Shown: piece by piece, positions 35,696-43,707 of the stretch
How the letters are laid out: every line of letters starts with the position of its first letter
Numbering within the stretch: the stretch's first letter is position 1
NCBI GenBank assembly: GCA_949741605.1
Contig: CATJNB010000082.1
Location: 1 to 51,671, forward strand
Source: an uncultured Eubacteriales bacterium
GTDB lineage: Bacteria > Bacillota > Clostridia > Oscillospirales > Acutalibacteraceae
Length of the DNA: 51,671 nt
Direction: 5' to 3'
Position numbers and translations under genes: made by a program
The notes under the pieces: model-generated
Databases searched by the model: none
What the model saw: the letters and a program-made list of their open reading frames with translations, nothing else
Told to the model about the DNA's origin: nothing

Positions 35696-37474
35696 TTACG
35701 CCTTCTTCACAGCGACCGCATAGTCTACCTTATGGGAATCGTCCCACTTTGCGGAAACCAGATAATACCGCACATCCTGCCCGCCAAAGTCCACCTCAAA
35801 TTCGTATTGCCCCGCCTCTGCGCCCAGCTGGTACGGCACATCCGTCCATGGCTCTGAGTTGCCGGGTGCCGATGATACTGTGATTTCCTTTGGGTCATAC
35901 TTCCCAAAATCAAACCGGAGCTTTGTATGGTCCCCTACCACATCCGGCGCGCCGCCGTCCTGAAACTTCCGCTCAAAAGCCTCGTGAGGGCCTGTGGTGC
36001 AGTAAACCGCACCACCCCAATATTCTGGGAATGTTTCGGTTTGCAGCTGCTTGCCAGCGCTGTCCGTCACCGCAAAGGGGACCGTTTGGTAATCCTCGCA
36101 TTTCGTGATGTCTATTTTCGCCTGCACAGACGGTTCGTCCTCCTGTGCCGATCCCTGCGACACCTTGCCAGTCTGCCCGGCGTCTGCTACGGTACCCAAA
36201 AACAGCGGAATCCCGGTTTTACGATCCAGAATCGCATACAAAAACGGACGGTCAAACACAAGGGTTTTCCGCTCCCGCTCTACCGGCACTCCCGCCCCGA
36301 ACAACATAACGGTCGTAACCGCCGCCGCAGAGGTTCCGTGTTCGTTGACATCAATCGTGGTTTTTTGTACCACCCTGTCTATCCAAAGCTCCTGCTCACT
36401 GACAGCGGAAAAATCAGCAGCCTTGCTGTCAAACGCATCCCGAACCCCCATCGCCTGCAAGGAAGCATTCAAGTCATTGGACACTTCATAGCGGAATTTG
36501 GGCAAATAAGCATCCAAATCCACGTTCGGTTTGGTATGGTTGACAAGGTCCAGCCATTCGCCGGCGGTCATGTTGTTGACCACATCCGAAAGCGTTTTGC
36601 CTTCTTTGGGCATCAGTGCCACAAAACTGAAATTTGAATTGCGGTAAGGCCGGATCATCCCACATGCCAAATCAGATTCCAGATAACCGTTCCACATATG
36701 CATAAAATCGACGTTAGTTTTTTTGCCGTCCGCTGCCGTAAACACACGCTGGGAAATATATTTCGGTTCCACTGGGTCCAACCATGGCATCTCAAAGAAT
36801 GCCGTATTCATCAGCACCATGAGCGACGCCGGGGACAACTGGTCTACCGCCTGCTGGATTTTTCCATTGGTTTGTTTGCTCGCCCACTCGTTCATGGTAC
36901 GCAGGGCCTGATCCGTCTGGCCAAAATCAATGGTATAGGCACCAGCATGGAAAAAATCCGCATTATTCTGCAAAAAACCCTCCTTGACTGCAAGGTCTTT
37001 GTGAAGCCATATAGCATTGGCCAAAGAAAAGCTCTGCGAATCACTGATATCATCCCTCATCCCGGATTCCAGATCCATCAGCCCCTGCGACCACTGGAGA
37101 TAAGCCTGATTAAGCTGCTGCTGTGTCAGCTCCCCGTTTGCAAGGCACTGTAACAGCTGTTTCTGGGTATTGCCCCCGGCACCATTTGTGACCATCCCCA
37201 ACGCCAGCACTGACGAAACCGGGGATACCAAAGAATTTTGACGCTCCTGCCATGTATTGCGGAACATCTGCAACGAAAAATCTACGGTAGCATTGGCGAA
37301 TTTTCCCTGTATCTCCTCGGACATCGGTTCCACAGAGGTTGGCTGTGCGGTTATATTTGCCATAAGGTCACCAGACTGCGCATCGCAGCCAGCCAAAACT
37401 GAAGCGCTCATCAGGGCGGCCAGCGCCAGCGCCAGGGTCATTTTTCCCAAACGGTTTTTCCTTCTCTTTTTCAT
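35696..37474 (-). CDS. Serpin lipoprotein with an extra C-terminal domain
   Basis: A 592-residue secreted lipoprotein: basic signal peptide, lipobox ending at C30 (VLAGC). The serpin domain spans about residues 58-430, with the signature FDRPFLYAI. The hinge and reactive loop start at G380 (GTSAAAVTTV), an inhibitory-type small-residue hinge. Counting from it, P1-P1' would be A394-G395, which suggests inhibition of elastase-like proteases; loop length leaves this uncertain. Residues 445-592 form an added beta-rich domain of unknown function. AGGAGG overlaps the stop of the preceding gene, 12 bases away. It is the last gene of the sigma-serpin operon and presumably anchors at the outer face of the membrane. 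Confidence 0.88.
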   Translation of the reverse strand: MKKRRKNRLGKMTLALALAALMSASVLAGCDAQSGDLMANITAQPTSVEPMSEEIQGKFANATVDFSLQMFRNTWQERQNSLVSPVSSVLALGMVTNGAGGNTQKQLLQCLANGELTQQQLNQAYLQWSQGLMDLESGMRDDISDSQSFSLANAIWLHKDLAVKEGFLQNNADFFHAGAYTIDFGQTDQALRTMNEWASKQTNGKIQQAVDQLSPASLMVLMNTAFFEMPWLDPVEPKYISQRVFTAADGKKTNVDFMHMWNGYLESDLACGMIRPYRNSNFSFVALMPKEGKTLSDVVNNMTAGEWLDLVNHTKPNVDLDAYLPKFRYEVSNDLNASLQAMGVRDAFDSKAADFSAVSEQELWIDRVVQKTTIDVNEHGTSAAAVTTVMLFGAGVPVERERKTLVFDRPFLYAILDRKTGIPLFLGTVADAGQTGKVSQGSAQEDEPSVQAKIDITKCEDYQTVPFAVTDSAGKQLQTETFPEYWGGAVYCTTGPHEAFERKFQDGGAPDVVGDHTKLRFDFGKYDPKEITVSSAPGNSEPWTDVPYQLGAEAGQYEFEVDFGGQDVRYYLVSAKWDDSHKVDYAVAVKKA

Positions 37475-37486
37475 CTTAGAACCTCC

Positions 37487-38875
37487 TTAAGATTCCCCCT
37501 GTGCCAACGGGTCTGTAACCGTACCCAAAAACAGCGGCAGGCCAGAGTCATTCTCCACAATGGCATACAGGAACGGACGGTCAAAATCTACGGAATGCTC
37601 GGAGATCATAGCGCCTGTCTCTTTGATCTCCACAAGCGTTGCCGCTCCGGCTTTGGTTCCGAGTTCGTCCACCTCAATGAAGGTCTTTTGCAGAACCTGC
37701 CCGATATATGTCCCCGGTGCGAGGTTGGAGAAATCAGCCTCCCCTTGAAACGCATCTGTAAGCCCCATGGTTTGCAGGGCATCGTTGAGCTGTTTGCCAT
37801 ACGAATACTTAAATTTCGGCAACTGGTATCTGACATGCCGCTCTGGATTTGAGCCTTCCCCATCCTCCGGGGGTTTCATCTGCGACCACGACGCCTGTGC
37901 CGGCAAGGGGTCTGTCACCTTCTGGCGCGACAAGGCAAGGAAACGTTCCCCGGTCAGGGTGGAGAGATATTCCTCCAGCGAAACCCCCTCGTCCGGCAGG
38001 AGCGCAAGGAAACTATACCGCTCATCGGCATAGGCTTTTTTGATCCCCTGCACCTGTTCCCCCTGAATATAAAAAGCATCGTCGCTGTCACTGCTCATGA
38101 AATCTACGGAAACCTTTTGCTGATCGGAAATATGGAAATCCTGTTTGTGCGTGCCGGACGCCTCAAAGGGGATTTTCCAGTCCATTTCAAAATAGAGCGT
38201 ATTGATTAGGTATAACAGCGTATCCGGGGAAATCTGATCGACCAGTTTGGTAATTTTGCCGTTGGTATGCTCGGATACCCACTGATTGATGGCATCCCGG
38301 GTGGCAGGGTCGGAAAAATCCATCTGATAAGCCCCGGCATCAAACGAGTCTGCATTCGCCTGCAGGAACTCCTTTTTTACAACAAGGCCGTCATTGCTGC
38401 GAAGCCAGATCGAATTTGCCAGGCTGACTATGCCATCCTGTTCCCCGCGCAGCTGAGTGATCCATGTGCGGTACGCCTGATTGAGCTGATCCTGACTGAA
38501 AACGCCATCCCCCAACAGGGACAGGAATTGCGACTGGGTATCCCCTGCCGCGCCGTTTGCGGTCATGGCAAGCGCACAGCCCGCGGATATCGGCGAAAGC
38601 AACGAATTCTGATCCTTCTCATGGGCATGGCGGAACAGCTCCAATGAAAAATCAGCGGTAGCCATCCGAAACGCCGTTTGGAGATTTTCCGACAAAGGGC
38701 TATCCGACAAAGCACGTGCCGTAACCCCCTGCATGAGGTCACCGGAAGTGGGTGCTGGTTCGCGTGTGCCTGACTGCTGTATCGTACCTGGCTGCGCGTC
38801 ACAAGCGGAGAGCATCATAGGGGCAGCGCAGAAACCTGCCAGCAACAGGCAAAACAAAATCTTACGACTTTTCAT
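37487..38875 (-). CDS. Serpin lipoprotein
   Basis: A 462-residue secreted serpin with a lipobox ending at C25 (MLSAC). The residues after the lipid cysteine, DAQ, are the same as in the neighbouring lipoprotein, and a DLM motif follows in both, so the two are paralogues. The serpin fold covers about residues 68-455, ending in the FDRPFLYAI signature. The hinge begins at G406 (GTKAGAATLV). P13 is Lys in place of the usual acidic residue, and the P1 position would be T420, with K418 close by, so target specificity must differ from the other two. AAGGAG overlaps the end of the upstream gene, 12 bases away. Confidence 0.88.
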   Translation of the reverse strand: MKSRKILFCLLLAGFCAAPMMLSACDAQPGTIQQSGTREPAPTSGDLMQGVTARALSDSPLSENLQTAFRMATADFSLELFRHAHEKDQNSLLSPISAGCALAMTANGAAGDTQSQFLSLLGDGVFSQDQLNQAYRTWITQLRGEQDGIVSLANSIWLRSNDGLVVKKEFLQANADSFDAGAYQMDFSDPATRDAINQWVSEHTNGKITKLVDQISPDTLLYLINTLYFEMDWKIPFEASGTHKQDFHISDQQKVSVDFMSSDSDDAFYIQGEQVQGIKKAYADERYSFLALLPDEGVSLEEYLSTLTGERFLALSRQKVTDPLPAQASWSQMKPPEDGEGSNPERHVRYQLPKFKYSYGKQLNDALQTMGLTDAFQGEADFSNLAPGTYIGQVLQKTFIEVDELGTKAGAATLVEIKETGAMISEHSVDFDRPFLYAIVENDSGLPLFLGTVTDPLAQGES

Positions 38876-38887
38876 ATCATCAACTCC

Positions 38888-40387
38888 TTATGGATTTGGA
38901 TTTTCCACCGTGCCGAGAAAAACTGGAAGCCCAGACTCATCCAGCACAGCAAAGAGAAATGGGCGGTCAAAGGTCAGGCGGCAGGTGGCAACGGGCATAG
39001 ACATACGTGAAATTCCCGCATAAGTCCCCGCTGCGGCTTCGGTCCCGGTTTCGTCAATGGAAAACACCGCTTTCTGAACCACTTCATCTAAGTATAAGCC
39101 ATCCGCCTCACTGGAAAGGCTGCTGAAATCCGCCGATGCTCCAAACACTTCGGTTAATCCCATCGCTTGCAGCGGTTCATTCAGACGGTGTTCCCCTTCC
39201 ACCTTGAACTTTGGAAGCTCGTATTCTGCAACTCCCTGTTCCTGTCCAACCAGATCCAAAAATTCCCCGGCAGTCAGGGTGGATAAATATTCTGTCAGGG
39301 AAATCCCTTCCTTGGGCAGCACAGCCACAAACTGGTAATTCGAATTGGAATATGCCTTTTTGATCCCTTGAGCCCTGTCGTTTTGCAAATAATGGTCAAC
39401 CCCATACATAAAATCAACCGTAGCCACAGTACCGTCAGCGGAGTGGAACTCCATAGGTTTCGTTGTGCTCTCAGAAAATGGGGTTTGCCAGTTCATCTTC
39501 AAAAATACTGCATTGATGAGGTACATTTGCGCCGCAGGATCGACTTCATCCATCAAGCTGCTGATCTTCCCCTTGGTGTGTTCAGACACCCATGCATTCA
39601 TGCGCTGTACCGCAGAGGTTTGGGAAAAATCGAGCTGGTATGCACCCGCATCAAAATATTCCGCATTGGTATGCAGGAACGTCTCTTTCACAGAAAACCC
39701 CTTGGCAAACCAAATCGAATTTGCGATTGTCAGGACAGCCTGTTCCTCATCCGACTCCAGCCTCTGCCTCCAATCCAAATAAGACTGGTTCATCTGTTCC
39801 AGCGAAAGCTCGCCTTGTCCCAGCACATCCAGAAACTGGGTAAGCGTATTGCCCGACGTACCATTCGCTGTCATCCCCAATACCAGCGCTGCCGATGCCG
39901 GGCTGATTAGGGTATTTTCCGTTGGCTTCAGACTTTCCCGGAGCAGTCCGAGAGAAAACTCCATAGTCGCCTGCTCAAAGCCTGTTTGGTCCTGTGCAGT
40001 TTCCATGTGGGAACCCTTCTGGCTTGCTGCCATGTCCAGTTCCTGTGAGGACCCTGCAGCAGGAACACTGCCAAACAGTACCTCTCCCTGTTCTGCCAAC
40101 GGCTGGGACGGGGAAATCTCGGTCATAAGATCTGTAACATCTATTGGGGCCATAGAGCCAGCCACCTCCCTCAACGAACGCTGGGATACCGGGACAACCA
40201 CTGCACAAACAATCGCAGCCGTCACCACGGGCATTGCCAGCGCCCACCAGTATTTTTTCTTTTTGGGCGTCTTTCTCTGTGCTGCCCGCTCACGTACGGC
40301 CTGTTTTTGCTCGGCTGTTAAGTCAAGGCCCGGCAGCGCATCCTCCACAATCTTTTGCAGATGCTCCAAACGCTCCAAAGGATTCAT
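38888..40387 (-). CDS. Membrane-anchored serpin with anti-sigma-like N-terminus
   Basis: A 499-residue protein with no signal peptide. Residues 1-46 are a charged, helical cytoplasmic segment (MNPLERLEHLQKIVEDALPG...LTAEQKQAVRERA) like the short N-termini of clostridial anti-sigma factors. A membrane helix spans about 48-66, a linker 67-135, and a full serpin domain 137-495 that would face outside. The reactive loop starts at G448 (GTEAAAGTYAG). P1-P1' is M462-S463 followed by MP, close to the Met-Ser of human alpha-1-antitrypsin. Its start overlaps the ECF sigma gene by four bases (ATGA), the classic sigma/anti-sigma layout. I infer that it restrains that sigma factor and that the serpin is the sensor; this is not shown. 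Confidence 0.85.
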   Translation of the reverse strand: MNPLERLEHLQKIVEDALPGLDLTAEQKQAVRERAAQRKTPKKKKYWWALAMPVVTAAIVCAVVVPVSQRSLREVAGSMAPIDVTDLMTEISPSQPLAEQGEVLFGSVPAAGSSQELDMAASQKGSHMETAQDQTGFEQATMEFSLGLLRESLKPTENTLISPASAALVLGMTANGTSGNTLTQFLDVLGQGELSLEQMNQSYLDWRQRLESDEEQAVLTIANSIWFAKGFSVKETFLHTNAEYFDAGAYQLDFSQTSAVQRMNAWVSEHTKGKISSLMDEVDPAAQMYLINAVFLKMNWQTPFSESTTKPMEFHSADGTVATVDFMYGVDHYLQNDRAQGIKKAYSNSNYQFVAVLPKEGISLTEYLSTLTAGEFLDLVGQEQGVAEYELPKFKVEGEHRLNEPLQAMGLTEVFGASADFSSLSSEADGLYLDEVVQKAVFSIDETGTEAAAGTYAGISRMSMPVATCRLTFDRPFLFAVLDESGLPVFLGTVENPNP

Positions 40388-40905
40388 TCCCGATCCCCCC
40401 TCTCCAGTTCTGCCCTGAGAAGCTCGCGCGCCCGTTTGAGCCGCACCGACACCGTATTCGGACGTTTCCGCAAAACCCGCGCGATCTCCCCCACACTCAA
40501 ATCCTGATAATAACGCATTAAAATCACTTCCCGGTAATCGTCCGGCAGCTGGTACACCAGATTGAGTAATTCCATCGAATCCGTATCGCAGCTTTGTCCG
40601 GAACCCGCCAACACCGATATGGATGGGTCCATAGGGATCTCCCGGTACGACGGCTTTCTCATATAATCCTTACAAATATTCAATGCAATCGCAGTAATCC
40701 ACGTTTTTTCACTGCTCTTTCCTGAAAAACTCCCATATTTGCAGTACGCCCGGTACAAGGTGTCCTGCACCGCCTCCTGCGCCAGATGTTCGTCCTTCAG
40801 GTATAAGTAACATAACCGCATGAGTGGCTGACTGTAGCGATCCATCAGCCGCTCTATGTCCGGTTCGCCGTCGCTAACGGCCCCGGTTTGGAAGAAAATC
40901 AGCAT
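40384..40905 (-). CDS. ECF-type RNA polymerase sigma factor
   Basis: A 173-residue extracytoplasmic-function sigma factor. Region 2 (residues about 20-85: MDRYSQPLMRLCYLYLKDEHLAQEAVQDTLYRAY) and region 4 (about 115-165: LPDDYREVILMRYYQDLSVGEIARVLRKRPNTVSVRLKRARELL) are both intact. It resembles the SigV-like groups of Firmicutes. AGGAGGG precedes the ATG. It heads the operon with three serpin genes, spaced -4, 12 and 12 bases. CGTCTAA, an ECF-type -10, occurs upstream (40930-40936) with GAACTT at 40959-40964, but the gap between them is longer than usual, so autoregulation is only possible. Confidence 0.92.
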   Translation of the reverse strand: MLIFFQTGAVSDGEPDIERLMDRYSQPLMRLCYLYLKDEHLAQEAVQDTLYRAYCKYGSFSGKSSEKTWITAIALNICKDYMRKPSYREIPMDPSISVLAGSGQSCDTDSMELLNLVYQLPDDYREVILMRYYQDLSVGEIARVLRKRPNTVSVRLKRARELLRAELERGDRE

Positions 40906-40991
40906 GCTTTCAGATCCCTCCTCACATCATTAGACGGACCATCCTGCCCCAATGTGACAAGTTCTGGTAAAAAATTTTTTCCCGGCAAAAT

Positions 40992-41021
40992 AAAAAACCG
41001 CTGAGCATACGCTTCAGCGGT
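40992..41021 (-). terminator. Terminator of the RNase P RNA gene
   Basis: On the minus strand ACCGCTGA...TCAGCGGT is followed by TTTTTTATTTTG, directly after the 3' end of rnpB. It should also insulate the sigma-serpin operon from rnpB transcription. Confidence 0.85.
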
Positions 41022-41026
41022 TTTAT

Positions 41027-41372
41027 GCGACCAGACCTATAAGCCGAGTTCTGTCTTGGACAGCCATCTATCTTGACCGCCTGTTGCCAGACGGTTCACG
41101 CCACCTTCTCGAAACGTGCCGGGCCAGCACAAAATGTTTCTCTGCGGTGTTGCTCCGAATAGGGTTTACATAGCCGTACGGTCTCCCGCACGCTGGTGGG
41201 CTCTTACCCCGCCTTTCCACCCTTACCCCGGAAACCGGGGCGGTATCTCTCTGTTGCACGATCCCTAGGGTCGCCCCCGGCGGCCGTTAGCCGTTATTCT
41301 TGCCCTGTGGAGCTCGGACTTTCCTCAGATACAGGCTTTCGCCATATACCCGCGGCTGCCCGGCCTGCTCGC
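41027..41372 (-). ncRNA. rnpB: RNase P RNA (bacterial class)
   Basis: The catalytic RNA of RNase P, which matures tRNA 5' ends. On the minus strand the conserved GAGGAAAGTCCGAGCT lies near the 5' end and ACAGAACTCGGCTTATAGG near the 3' end, with AGAGA/ACCGCC-type core stretches between. The ends pair as helix P1: GCGAGCAGGCC with GGTCTGGTCGC (one mismatch), which sets the borders at 41372 and 41027, 346 nucleotides, a normal size. It has its own strong promoter and a terminator. Confidence 0.95.
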
Positions 41373-41378
41373 ATTCTC

Positions 41379-41407
41379 ATTGTAGCGGATCGGGCGGGAT
41401 GTGTCAA
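41379..41407 (-). promoter_or_regulatory. Promoter for rnpB
   Basis: On the minus strand, perfect TTGACA (41402-41407) and TACAAT (41379-41384) with a 17-base spacer. The first transcribed base fits the P1 end at 41372. Confidence 0.88.
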
Positions 41408-41461
41408 GGAAAATTTTTCTCTCCTGCCCCCTTTAGGAGCAAGGACAGCCCGCCCGGCCCA

Positions 41462-42808
41462 TCAAAGATCGCGGTATTTCTTGAGCTTACGCATTTTCTT
41501 TTTCTTTTTGTTGTAAACCACTGCCAAAATAATATACAGGATTAGCAAAACAAGAATAATGGAGGCGATCACAAGGAACCATACAGAGGTAACAATATTT
41601 TTGACAACTGCAAGGGAATGAAGCCATTCACTGCGTTCCACCGACTCCGCAGCCACCAAATTGACCGTCGTAAGCTCCTGATTCGCGTAAGTATAGGTGG
41701 CAGTGCCGATAATGTCGCCTTTTTTCACCGGCGCTTCCACACGTTCCGGCAGATCGAAGTTGACAAGGATACTGTTCACGGAAACGTCCGCAGGAAGGAT
41801 GGTGGAAAAACTTTTTTCTGCAGTCAGCAGCAGGGTATCCTGATCCCAGGCATAGTCCAGCGGAAGGTCGGTGACGGTATCGGTTGAGGAAACAATCGAC
41901 TTTAACTCCAGCTCACTAAACGCCCATTGATAGAGCTTTTTGGAATCAATCATTTCGCCATGCTGTGCAATGGAGCGTCCATTGGCATCCACAGAGGGCG
42001 ACCCCAACGCCACGCACAAGTAACTATACCCATTGCGTACCGCTGTGGACACCAGACAATACCCTGCCTGGTCATGGGCGCCAGTCTTGATCCCCTTGGC
42101 GTACTGATAATAATACCCGCCTTCGGCATTAATACTAATCATTTTGTTGGTAGTATAGAGAGTACGGGAATGGTTCACAACACTGGTGGCAGGCAACGTA
42201 TACGAAACCGTAGACGAAACCTCCGTAAAATAAGGCAACGTCATGGCGTACTTGGTAATCAAATAAAGGTCATTCGCTGTGGTATAGTGGTTGTCGTCGT
42301 GCAGGCCGTGGGGGTTGGCAAAATGCGTATTGCTGCATCCCAGTTCGGCGGCTTTCTGGTTCATCAGGTCCACGAATTTGGACATGTCGCCGTTTGACAC
42401 ATAGTCTCCCAGCACGACCGAAGCGTCATTGCCTGATGGCACCATCAAGCAGTAAAGCAGCTGCATGGCGGTAAATGTTTCGCCGGCTTTCAGGCCCGCC
42501 GTCGAACTTCCCGTACCTTCGAGGACCGACAACACCTCCGGCTTTACCGTAATCTTGGTCCCCTCCAAGTCGCTGATCTGCTCACAGGCAACGATGAACG
42601 TCATAATTTTCGTACAAGACGCTGGTTCCAGCTTCATGTCGGCATTTTTCTCATAGACAACGGTATCGCTGTCGAGATTGACCAGCACGATCCCTTTGGA
42701 ATTGGTATCAAAATCAATATGGTACGTCGCGGCGCTGACGGTCACGAACGGGCAAATCACACTCAGGATCAAAAACAAAGAAAATAAGCACAAGAGCTTT
42801 TTTTTCAT
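41462..42808 (-). CDS. D-alanyl-D-alanine carboxypeptidase with C-terminal membrane anchor
   Basis: A second peptidoglycan carboxypeptidase, 448 residues. It has a signal peptide (about residues 1-27) and the active-site motifs S64-C-T-K67, S125-G-N127 and K241-T-G243. Unlike PBP5, which ends in an amphipathic helix, it has a true membrane helix at about 408-432 and a very basic cytoplasmic tail. It therefore belongs to the DacB-like membrane-anchored group of Clostridia and is not a copy of the gene at 6440. It ends 55 bases before the rnpB promoter. Confidence 0.92.
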   Translation of the reverse strand: MKKKLLCLFSLFLILSVICPFVTVSAATYHIDFDTNSKGIVLVNLDSDTVVYEKNADMKLEPASCTKIMTFIVACEQISDLEGTKITVKPEVLSVLEGTGSSTAGLKAGETFTAMQLLYCLMVPSGNDASVVLGDYVSNGDMSKFVDLMNQKAAELGCSNTHFANPHGLHDDNHYTTANDLYLITKYAMTLPYFTEVSSTVSYTLPATSVVNHSRTLYTTNKMISINAEGGYYYQYAKGIKTGAHDQAGYCLVSTAVRNGYSYLCVALGSPSVDANGRSIAQHGEMIDSKKLYQWAFSELELKSIVSSTDTVTDLPLDYAWDQDTLLLTAEKSFSTILPADVSVNSILVNFDLPERVEAPVKKGDIIGTATYTYANQELTTVNLVAAESVERSEWLHSLAVVKNIVTSVWFLVIASIILVLLILYIILAVVYNKKKKKMRKLKKYRDL

Positions 42809-42938
42809 GGAACTTTTTCCTCCAATATGATATCATAAATAAAGTATACCAGCTATTGAAAAAAAAGGAAAGAGGATTCCCAGAAGATTCACGAAAAAGA
42901 CACATCATAGGGGGAAATCCACAGGAAGGAGTACAATT

Positions 42939-43694
42939 TTGGTTTACGTGACAGGAAATATCCACGGGGAATGGCCGGTATTTGACGGGCCGGGGTATCA
43001 GAAATTAAAGGCGCATGACACCTTGATTATTTGCGGGGATTTTGGATTTTTGTGGGAAGGCACGCAGGAAGAACAGGACGCTGTCAAACGGCTCGAAGAA
43101 AAGCCGTATACGATCCTGTTTGTAGATGGTTCGCACGAAAATTTCGACCTTCTGGAACAATACCCTGTGGTGGAATATGCAGGCGGCCAAACCCACCAGC
43201 TTGCGGCAAATGTTTACCACCTGATGCGGGGGCAGATTTTTAGCATAGAGGGGAAAACCTTTTTCGCGTTTGGCGGAGGGGAAAGCGAAGAAAAACAGTT
43301 TTATATCGAAGCGGAAAAATGGTGGCCGCGTGAAATGCCGACCATTCAGGAAATGGAGGACGGGGTACGCCGTTTATACAAGATGAACCTTCAGGTGGAC
43401 TACCTGATCACGCACACACCCGCGCCCAAAGCGCGTACCACCTACGTGCCGGGACAGGTACAAACCCAGCTGGAAGCCTTTTTTGAGGAGATTGTGCGGG
43501 AAGTACAATATGAGCGGTGGTTTTATGGGGCGGAACACATTGACCGTGTAGTAACCGAAAAGCATATCGCTCTGTTTTACAACGTGATCCCAGTAGATAT
43601 GCCGACCAAAAAAATCCCCAAAGGCAAAGACAAACGCGAGGACAGCCGGGTACGTATGAAGGAAAAACGCGGGGGATTCTTCCGGCGGCGGTAA
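42939..43694 (+). CDS. Metallophosphoesterase with an altered first metal motif
   Basis: A 251-residue calcineurin-like phosphoesterase of a type common in Clostridia. Visible motifs are ICGDFGFLWEG (GD motif), FVDGSHENFDLL (in place of GNHE), THTPAP and a late GAEHID (in place of GHxH). The first motif reads VTGNIHGE; family members normally have GDxHG there, so an expected metal-binding Asp is Asn. Activity may be reduced or changed. It starts with TTG at 42939 behind AGGAAGGAG. The C-terminus is strongly basic. It lies 13 bases before sbcD, so it is probably in the same operon. Confidence 0.82.
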   Translation: MVYVTGNIHGEWPVFDGPGYQKLKAHDTLIICGDFGFLWEGTQEEQDAVKRLEEKPYTILFVDGSHENFDLLEQYPVVEYAGGQTHQLAANVYHLMRGQIFSIEGKTFFAFGGGESEEKQFYIEAEKWWPREMPTIQEMEDGVRRLYKMNLQVDYLITHTPAPKARTTYVPGQVQTQLEAFFEEIVREVQYERWFYGAEHIDRVVTEKHIALFYNVIPVDMPTKKIPKGKDKREDSRVRMKEKRGGFFRRR

Positions 43695-43707
43695 CAGGAG
43701 GGCAAGC

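Noticed and set aside
35696..40905. The serpin operon as a recent insertion of a mobile element.
   Set aside because: There are no transposase, integrase, terminal repeats or tRNA targets nearby, and base composition looks like that of the neighbours.
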